Made by a program: the position numbers and the translations under genes. Below the pieces are notes generated by a model. The model saw only the letters and a program-made list of their open reading frames with translations, did not search any database and was not told where the DNA came from. DNA of 49,872 nt. It comes from RGIG6353 sp964650465. GTDB lineage: Bacteria > Bacillota > Clostridia > Oscillospirales > SIG627. Numbering within the stretch: position 1 is the stretch's first letter; every line of letters starts with the position of its first letter. The stretch is from the NCBI GenBank assembly GCA_964650465.1, contig CAZYTA010000017.1:1-49872 (forward strand). Reading direction: 5' to 3'. Positions 44,198 to 49,872 of this stretch are shown in pieces.

Positions 44198-45046
44198 TTA
44201 ACCTCCGTTAACCCTTTTCAGGTAGCTTCCCGGTGTAATGCCCATATGCTTTTTAAACACACGCTGAAAGTAAAGCCTGTCCGTATATCCCACCGCAAGA
44301 GCAGCCTCTTCAATTGTAACCTCGCCCTCAGCAAGCAGCTCAGCAGCCTGTCTCAAGCGAAGCAGCGTAATATACTCCACGGGGGAATGTCCGGTTACTT
44401 TACGGAAAACCTCACGGTAGCGACTGGGACTCAAAAACTCCATAGCAGACAGCTCTTCTATTGAAATCGGAGATGACAGATGGGTGTGTATATGCCTTAT
44501 GGACAAATCCAGCTTACGGCCTCCGTCGCCTGTTTCCATCTTTGTTTTGCCAACCTTCATAAGTATGTACGGCAAAATAACTGCCGCAGATACATCTACC
44601 TTGGCAGTATTGTTTCTGAATTCATAAAAAAGGTCTTCCCACAAGGAATAAACATCCTCTCTGACCTCCACTCTCATGATTTCATTCGGATTGATTTCAC
44701 AGGCGCTGAGTACAGAGTCAACATTATTGCCTGTAAAGTGAATCCATCTGTATCTTACAAAGTCAGAATCATCGGATGTATTAGAGTAAAAATAAGGCGT
44801 TCCCGGTGTAATGCACACAACCGTTCCGCGTTCCAGAACTCCCTTTTTTCCATCAATGACAGCATCCATACGTCCGCCCAAAACATACATAAGGTAGTAA
44901 TCGCGTCTGCCTGCCTCCATCCGTGTCTGAAAGCGGTTCTTCTCTATCTCCTCACCGCATGAGTTAACAAGGATGTTTACGCTTCTGTCATCTATGTTAT
45001 CAATTCTGAAATATGCTTGCGCCATATATTTAACGTTTTCGCCCAT
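44198..45046 (-). CDS. AraC-family transcription regulator
   Basis: A 282-residue regulator with an N-terminal cupin-like sensor half (MYVLGGRMDAVIDGKKGVLERG, CITPGTPYF) and two C-terminal helix-turn-helix units (ISIEELSAMEFLSPSRYREVFRKVTG and VTIEEAALAVGYTDRLYFQRVFKK), as usual for the family. The start at 45046 has GGAG 6 nt upstream; an ATG at 45106 would add 20 residues but lacks a good ribosome site. It diverges from the oxidoreductase genes and probably controls them. Confidence 0.92.
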   Translation of the reverse strand: MGENVKYMAQAYFRIDNIDDRSVNILVNSCGEEIEKNRFQTRMEAGRRDYYLMYVLGGRMDAVIDGKKGVLERGTVVCITPGTPYFYSNTSDDSDFVRYRWIHFTGNNVDSVLSACEINPNEIMRVEVREDVYSLWEDLFYEFRNNTAKVDVSAAVILPYILMKVGKTKMETGDGGRKLDLSIRHIHTHLSSPISIEELSAMEFLSPSRYREVFRKVTGHSPVEYITLLRLRQAAELLAEGEVTIEEAALAVGYTDRLYFQRVFKKHMGITPGSYLKRVNGG

Positions 45047-45105
45047 AAAAAACTCCGCAAAGGTAAAAATCGTCATTTTGTCCATAAAAACCGTCGTTTT
45101 GGACA

Positions 45106-45164
45106 TTGCATTTCTTCTAATTATGGTATACTATAAAATCAGGAAAAAGTCAAGTCTTTTGACT
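45106..45164. promoter_or_regulatory. Divergent promoter region with AGTCAA/TTGACT inverted repeat
   Basis: On the minus strand, -35 TTGACT (45148-45153) and -10 TATACC (45125-45130) with 17 bp between them would drive the AraC gene. A perfect 6-bp inverted repeat, AGTCAA-GTCTT-TTGACT (45148-45164), overlaps that -35. A weaker plus-strand candidate is TTGCAT (45106-45111) with TACTAT (45129-45134), facing the first oxidoreductase. The repeat could be an operator; this is inferred. Confidence 0.55.
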
Positions 45165-45199
45165 CAAAAAACAAAATTTTTTAAAGGTGGTATAACATT

Positions 45200-46216
45200 A
45201 TGTTAAAAATGGGACTTGTAGGCCTCGGCGGAATGGGCAGAGGTCATCTTACACAGCTTGAAAAACTTATGGCAGACGGAGTAGGCATTGAGCTTGTTGC
45301 TCTCTGCGATATTGACCCCAAAGCATTCGGTAAGGTTAAGACCTCACTCAACCTTGAAGGTATGGAGAAGGCTGATTACGATTTCTCCAAGTACCACTGC
45401 TACGACAACGTAGACGAAATGCTTGCAAATGAAGAGCTTGACCTTGTAAACGTTGTTGTTCCCACATTCGAGCACAGCACTGTTGCATGTAAGGTAATGA
45501 ATGCAGGCGTTAACTGTCTTTGCGAGAAGCCCATGGCTATCTCTCTTTCACAGTGTCAGCTTATGATCGACACAGCTAAGAAAAACAATGTAAAGCTTAT
45601 GATAGGTCAGTGTCTGAGATTCTGGGGTGAGTGGGTTGTTCTTAAGGACTTCTTCACATCAGGAAAGCTCGGTGCTCCCATCGGCGGTTTCTTCTACCGT
45701 AACGGCGGTACACCCACAAAGGATTGGTATCTCTGCCGTGAAAAGGGCGGCGGTGCTCTCTTTGACCAGCACATCCACGATGTTGACATGGTAAACTATC
45801 TCTACGGTGTTCCCAAGGCAGTTTCAACTGTAGGTAAGATTGTTATCCCCGGCTCCGGTTATGATACATGTGCTACTAACTACATCTATGACGAGAACTA
45901 TTGCGTACATACCGAAAACCTCTGGGTAAACCGTGAGCCCGGTTTCCGTCACGGCTTCAGAGCAGACTTTGAAGAAGGTACTGTAATATTTGATGACAAG
46001 GGCTTCAGAGCTTTCTCCAAGGGATACAATCCCATTGAGCTTCCCGAAGTTCCTCAGCTCGGCGGACATTACCCCGAAATCAAGTATTTTGCTGAGCTTA
46101 TCGAAAACAACGGCATCAATACAATCAATCCTCCCGAATCTTCAATGGATACTATCCGCATAGCTCTTGCAGAAGCAAAGTCTGCAGACCTCGGCGGCGC
46201 AGTAGTAGAGCTGTAA
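45200..46216 (+). CDS. Gfo/Idh/MocA family oxidoreductase, copy 1
   Basis: A 338-residue NAD(P)-dependent sugar or polyol dehydrogenase by family. The N-terminal Rossmann motif is GLGGMG (residues 8-13), the CEKP loop has Glu109-Lys110-Pro111, and the GGGALFDQHIHDVDM segment carries the catalytic-site Asp and His of the fold. GGTGG lies 9 nt before the ATG. Substrate unknown. It is the first of three paralogs of equal length and is least like the other two. Confidence 0.95.
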   Translation: MLKMGLVGLGGMGRGHLTQLEKLMADGVGIELVALCDIDPKAFGKVKTSLNLEGMEKADYDFSKYHCYDNVDEMLANEELDLVNVVVPTFEHSTVACKVMNAGVNCLCEKPMAISLSQCQLMIDTAKKNNVKLMIGQCLRFWGEWVVLKDFFTSGKLGAPIGGFFYRNGGTPTKDWYLCREKGGGALFDQHIHDVDMVNYLYGVPKAVSTVGKIVIPGSGYDTCATNYIYDENYCVHTENLWVNREPGFRHGFRADFEEGTVIFDDKGFRAFSKGYNPIELPEVPQLGGHYPEIKYFAELIENNGINTINPPESSMDTIRIALAEAKSADLGGAVVEL

Positions 46217-46486
46217 TGCAAAGCAAAGCTTTGTAGTGAATAATTAAGGTTGATTTCATTATATTGATTGAATATATTCCGAGGGAAAGCTTTTTTAAAA
46301 AAGCTCTCCCTCGGACTCCCTCGAAAAATAGATTGGAAAAGAAAAATTATAATTTTCATTTTCAAAGCTTTTGAAGATACATAAGAAACTTTTCACGAAA
46401 AGTTTCTTATGCGGGTTCCAAGGGCAGAGCCCTTGGTTTACACCCAAAAGACACACCGTACGATAACATTAAAGGAGAAAGATATC
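46217..46486. repeat. Intergenic hairpins and 5' cassette before oxidoreductase copy 2
   Basis: There are three structures: a terminator-like hairpin CCGAGGGAAAGC...GCTCTCCCTCGG (46279-46314), a perfect 13-bp hairpin ATAAGAAACTTTT-CACG-AAAAGTTTCTTAT (46381-46410), and CCAAGGGCAGAGCCCTTGG (46418-46436). The last is followed by GTTTACACCC, AAAAGACACACCGTACGATA, ACATTAAAGGAG and the ATG. The same cassette order appears before purC. Confidence 0.8.
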
Positions 46487-47503
46487 ATGTTAAAAATGGG
46501 ACTTATCGGCCTCGGCGGAATGGGCAGAGGTCATCTTTCAATAATTGAAAAGCTTATGGCTGACGGTGTTGATATCGAGCTTGTTGCTCTTTGCGATATC
46601 GACCCTAAGGCTTTCGGTAAGGTTAAGTCATCTCTTAACCTTGAAGGTATGGAGAAATCCGACTATAATTTTGACAAGTATCGTTGTTACCTGTCTGTAG
46701 ATGAAATGCTTGAAAACGAAAAGGACCTTGACCTTGTAAACGTTGTTGTTCCCACATATGAGCACAGCACAGTTGCCTGTAAGGTTATGAACGCAGGCAT
46801 CAACTGTCTTTGTGAGAAACCCATGGCTATCTCTCTTTCGCAGTGTCAGCTCATGATTGACACAGCAAAGAAGAACAATGTTCGACTTATGATAGGTCAG
46901 TGCGAGCGTTTTGACGGAATCTACCTTACACTCAAAGAGATAATCGACAACGGTACTCTCGGCAAGCCTATAGGCGGTCACTATTACAGGGGCGGCGCGG
47001 CTCCTACAAAGGAATGGTTCTTCTGCCGTGAAAAGGGTGGCGGAGGACTCTTCGACCAGCATGTACATGATATTGATATGGTTCAGTATCTCTACGGTAT
47101 GCCTAAGGCACTTTCTACAGTAGGTAGAATTGTTCGTCCCGGCTCAGGTTATGACACATGTGCTACAAACTATGTCTACGATGACCTTTGTGTACACACA
47201 TCTAATAACTGGGTACAGCATCAGCCCGGCTTCAAGTGGGGCTTCAGAGCAGACTTTGAAAAGGGTACTGTTGTCTGCGACGAAAAGGGCTTCAGAGCAT
47301 ATGACCTTGATTACAAGGAAATACCCGTCGAGTCCAAGCACAACAACGGCGGACACTATGCTGAAATCAAGTATCTTGCCGAGCTTATCATGAACGGCGG
47401 AGAAAATACAATCAACCCTCCCGAAGATTCAATGAGAAGCATCAAGATGGCACTTGCAGAAATGGAATCCGCAGACAATAAAGGACAGCTTGTAACACTT
47501 TAA
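46487..47503 (+). CDS. Gfo/Idh/MocA family oxidoreductase, copy 2
   Basis: A 338-residue paralog with GLGGMG, CEKP and GGGGLFDQHVHDIDM. The start at 46487 has AAAGGAG 8-9 nt upstream; the open frame upstream runs through the repeat cassette. Over 46688-46903 its DNA is identical to copy 3. Close similarity to copy 3 in the C-terminal half suggests the two act on related substrates. Confidence 0.95.
   Translation: MLKMGLIGLGGMGRGHLSIIEKLMADGVDIELVALCDIDPKAFGKVKSSLNLEGMEKSDYNFDKYRCYLSVDEMLENEKDLDLVNVVVPTYEHSTVACKVMNAGINCLCEKPMAISLSQCQLMIDTAKKNNVRLMIGQCERFDGIYLTLKEIIDNGTLGKPIGGHYYRGGAAPTKEWFFCREKGGGGLFDQHVHDIDMVQYLYGMPKALSTVGRIVRPGSGYDTCATNYVYDDLCVHTSNNWVQHQPGFKWGFRADFEKGTVVCDEKGFRAYDLDYKEIPVESKHNNGGHYAEIKYLAELIMNGGENTINPPEDSMRSIKMALAEMESADNKGQLVTL
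46688..46903 (+). repeat. 216-bp block identical to 47869-48084
   Basis: The block inside oxidoreductase copy 2 (from TACCTGTCTGTAG to GATAGGTCAGTGC) is identical to copy 3 when read side by side. The flanks differ at many synonymous sites, a pattern expected after gene conversion. Confidence 0.9.
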
Positions 47504-47667
47504 GTGTTAAATGAAGCACACCCCAGGTGTATGAAGCATTGCATTCGGCAACATTTTGGAATAAAACCCCGGGGGTTCAACCAAAATTCTCAATTTTCAA
47601 TTATTTTCTCTTTTCGGTTTTAACCCAAAGATGATACCGTAAGATAATATTAAAGGAGAAAGATATC
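47504..47667. repeat. Gap between oxidoreductases 2 and 3
   Basis: It contains the palindrome TAACACTTTAAGTGTTA over the copy-2 stop codon, a CACACCCCAGGTGT stem, a GGGGGTTCAACC stretch, CAATTTTCAATTATTT runs, and the cassette CCCAAAGATGATACCGTAAG, ATAATATTAAAGGAG before the start of copy 3. Confidence 0.75.
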
Positions 47668-48684
47668 ATGTTAAAAATGGGTCTTATCGGCCTCGGCGGA
47701 ATGGGCAGAGGTCATCTTAATATGATCGAGCAGCTTATAGCAAGCGGACTTCAGGTTGAGCTTGTTGCACTCTGCGACATCGACCCCAAGGCATTTGGAC
47801 AAGTAAAAGCATCACTTAATCTTGCCGGTATGGAAAAGTCGGACTATGACTTTTCAAAGTATCACTGCTACCTGTCTGTAGATGAAATGCTTGAAAACGA
47901 AAAGGACCTTGACCTTGTAAACGTTGTTGTTCCCACATATGAGCACAGCACAGTTGCCTGTAAGGTTATGAACGCAGGCATCAACTGTCTTTGTGAGAAA
48001 CCCATGGCTATCTCTCTTTCGCAGTGTCAGCTCATGATTGACACAGCAAAGAAGAACAATGTTCGACTTATGATAGGTCAGTGCCTCAGATTCGGCGCAG
48101 ACTATATGGCACTCAAAGAAATATTTGACAATGGTTCACTTGGCAAGCCCATTGGCGGTCACTACTACAGAGGTGGCTCAGCACCCACCAAGGAATGGTT
48201 CTTCTGCCGTGAAAAGGGCGGAGGAGGACTCTTCGACCAGCACGTACACGATATAGATATGGTACAGTACCTCTACGGTATGCCCAAGGCTGTTTCAACC
48301 GTGGGAAGAGTAGTACGTCCGGGCTCGGGCTATGACACATGCGCTACCAATTATATCTATGACAATCTTTGTGTGCATACATCTAACAACTGGGTACAGT
48401 TTCAGCAAGGCTTCAGACGCGGTTTCAGAGCAGACTTTGAAAAGGGTACTGTTATACTCGATGATAATGGACTTCGTGCTTACAACGAAAAGTATGAGCC
48501 TATTACTATCGAAAAGAAACACGGTTTGACTCCCCACTCCGCAGAAATCAAGTTCTTTGCAGAGCTTATTATGAACGGCGGAGAGAATACTGTCAATCCT
48601 CCCGAGGATTCAATGAACACTATTCGCCTCGCTCTTGCGGAAATGGAATCAGCTGACCTTAAAGGACAGCTTGTAACACTTTAA
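47668..48684 (+). CDS. Gfo/Idh/MocA family oxidoreductase, copy 3
   Basis: A 338-residue paralog with GLGGMG, CEKP and GGGGLFDQHVHDIDM. The ribosome site AAAGGAG is the same as for copy 2. The stop codon lies in the same TAACACTTTAAGTGTTA palindrome as in copy 2. Three copies in a row with the TIM-barrel gene suggest successive or alternative oxidation steps on one sugar class, as in inositol or keto-sugar routes; this is inferred from context. Confidence 0.95.
   Translation: MLKMGLIGLGGMGRGHLNMIEQLIASGLQVELVALCDIDPKAFGQVKASLNLAGMEKSDYDFSKYHCYLSVDEMLENEKDLDLVNVVVPTYEHSTVACKVMNAGINCLCEKPMAISLSQCQLMIDTAKKNNVRLMIGQCLRFGADYMALKEIFDNGSLGKPIGGHYYRGGSAPTKEWFFCREKGGGGLFDQHVHDIDMVQYLYGMPKAVSTVGRVVRPGSGYDTCATNYIYDNLCVHTSNNWVQFQQGFRRGFRADFEKGTVILDDNGLRAYNEKYEPITIEKKHGLTPHSAEIKFFAELIMNGGENTVNPPEDSMNTIRLALAEMESADLKGQLVTL
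47869..48084 (+). repeat. 216-bp block identical to 46688-46903
   Basis: Second member of the identical pair, inside oxidoreductase copy 3. Confidence 0.9.
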
Positions 48685-48844
48685 GTGTTAAATGAAGCAC
48701 ACCGCCGGTGTACGAACTATTGCATTCGGCAACATTTTGGAAGAAAACCGCAGGTTTTCAACCCTAATTCTCAATTTTCAATTCTAAGTCCCAAGGCTTC
48801 GCCTTGGCAACACCGTACAACAACATTAAAGGAGAATGATAAAT
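48685..48844. repeat. Gap before the TIM-barrel gene
   Basis: It repeats the 3' region of copy 2 (GAAGCACACCGCCGGTGTA stem, GCATTCGGCAACATTTTGGA), then has CCAAGGCTTCGCCTTGG and AACACCGTACAACAACATTA with AAGGAG. It is a variant of the shared 5' cassette. Confidence 0.7.
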
Positions 48845-49690
48845 ATGGCTATTAAAATAGGATCAATTGTTTACCTCAGCCCTTCCACCATTGAGAAGAA
48901 ATTCATTCAGATGAAGGAGCTTGGAATGTGCAGCTTACAGCTCAGCTCATGGCAGGTAAGCGAAAGAACAGATGAATCTGCAGAGATAATCAAAAATCTT
49001 TGCAAAAAGTACGACATGGAAATCTCTGCACTCTGGTGCGGATGGACACCCACTTGCTATTGGAACTTCTATGAGGGACAGGAAACACTGGGTCTCGTTC
49101 CCGTAGCTACCCGTAACCACAGACTCAGCGAGCTTATGCAGGGAGCTGATTGGGCGGCAAAAATCGGCACACCCGACATTACAACACATGTTGGATATAT
49201 GCCCGAAAACCCCTATGACCCCAACTACATCGGCACTATTGTTGCTCTTAAGACACTTTGCAACAAGGCAAAGAATCTCGGACTCCACTTCAACTTTGAG
49301 ACAGGACAAGAGACACCTACTACTATTGCAAGAGCTATTGAGGATATCGGAACAGGTAATATCGGTATCAACCTTGACCCCTCAAACCTTATTACCTACG
49401 GTAAGGCTAACCCCTGTGACGCAATGGACACCATCGGCGATTTCGTAAGAGGCGTACACGTAAAAGACGGTCTCTACCCCACCTGCGGTAAGAAGTGCGG
49501 AGTAGAAGTAAGAGTTGGTGACGGTAAGGTTAACTTCCCCAGACTTATTCAGCTTCTTAACGAGCACAAGTACACAGGTCATTACACCATTGAAAGAGAG
49601 ATTCCCGAAGGTGCAGAACAGCTGGCAGATATCAAGCACGCTATCGACCTTATTACAAACGAGTACAATAAATACGATTGGAATTTCTAA
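48845..49690 (+). CDS. Sugar phosphate isomerase/epimerase (AP endonuclease 2 fold)
   Basis: A 281-residue TIM-barrel protein. FNFETGQE, INLDPSNL, GVHVKDG and TIEREI supply the Glu, Asp, His and Glu ligands of the metal site usual for this fold (xylose isomerase-like). The start at 48845 is preferred because GGAG lies 10 nt upstream; the ATG at 48836 is only 1 nt from it. It is the last gene of the plus-strand run and probably works with the oxidoreductases. The exact reaction (isomerase, epimerase or dehydratase) cannot be told. Confidence 0.9.
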   Translation: MAIKIGSIVYLSPSTIEKKFIQMKELGMCSLQLSSWQVSERTDESAEIIKNLCKKYDMEISALWCGWTPTCYWNFYEGQETLGLVPVATRNHRLSELMQGADWAAKIGTPDITTHVGYMPENPYDPNYIGTIVALKTLCNKAKNLGLHFNFETGQETPTTIARAIEDIGTGNIGINLDPSNLITYGKANPCDAMDTIGDFVRGVHVKDGLYPTCGKKCGVEVRVGDGKVNFPRLIQLLNEHKYTGHYTIEREIPEGAEQLADIKHAIDLITNEYNKYDWNF

Positions 49691-49693
49691 GCC

Positions 49694-49872
49694 AATAAAG
49701 CGGAGAGCCTCCGCAGGCAATACTCGCCTTTCGCAACAAAATATATACACCCAAACAGGGCATAAGGCGAGGTTGATTTGATGCAATTTCATAGAAGATA
49801 ATAAAGCGGCGAGCTACTGAAGTGAGCCCCAAAGTTTAGACAAAATAAAATATTAACCTACTAGTGAATGAG
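49694..49872. repeat. Dispersed AAAGCGGAGAG element after the TIM-barrel gene
   Basis: AATAAAGCGGAGAGCCTCCGC (with a GCGGAG/CTCCGC hairpin), ACTCGCC and GGCGAGGTTGATTT match the copies at 21181 and 37139 over 49694-49789. A fragment of another copy (ATAAAGCGGCGAGC) starts near 49800. No gene is seen to the window end. Confidence 0.75.

Overview
The window looks like a chromosomal piece of an anaerobic Clostridia-class Firmicute, most likely a gut or rumen Oscillospiraceae-type lineage. The basis is gene content: RemA (DUF370), RNase M5, a ZTP riboswitch, a single-chain PurL with fused glutaminase, and a stand-alone AICAR transformylase paired with a PurO-type IMP cyclohydrolase instead of bifunctional PurH. 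The lineage is an inference from family knowledge; no rRNA or tRNA gene was seen. Almost everything up to 45.1 kb is on the minus strand, and the last 5 kb is on the plus strand.

Region 1 (1-20.9 kb): three consecutive giant genes (the first cut by the window edge) encode secreted, repeat-built proteins of about 2,000-2,200 residues. I do not recognise their function. Each has a Sec signal peptide, exactly five copies of a roughly 330-residue unit marked by an E-I-I-P-type motif, and (seen in two) a shared C-terminal module. Each is preceded by nearly the same promoter (TTGACT, 17 bp, TATACT or TATATT) and a leader of about 165-185 nt that can fold into a similar multi-helix RNA with covarying stems. 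This paralogous set with a shared leader RNA is the best candidate for something undescribed.

Region 2 (21.3-35.9 kb): a purine biosynthesis cluster. A ZTP (pfl) riboswitch with its own promoter and terminator precedes purE. Then, in transcription order, come purC, a PurF-like protein lacking the glutaminase active site, purM, purN, an unexpected DUF4091/GH123-like gene, purO, AICAR transformylase, purD, purL and a small membrane protein. Together these cover most steps from PRPP to IMP; purB and purK are absent here.

Region 3 (35.9-43.2 kb): conserved housekeeping genes in transcription order alaS, HIT, holA, rnmV, yicC, remA, gmk, rpoZ.

Region 4 (43.3-49.9 kb): a HAD phosphatase and an AraC-type regulator (minus) diverge from three paralogous Gfo/Idh/MocA oxidoreductases and an AP-endonuclease-2-type TIM-barrel protein (plus). 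This looks like a sugar or polyol catabolic unit.

The non-coding gaps are not empty. They are mosaics of dispersed, hairpin-rich repeat modules that recur throughout the window, sometimes including the Shine-Dalgarno sequence or a stop codon of the adjacent gene, plus one 252-bp tandem duplication.
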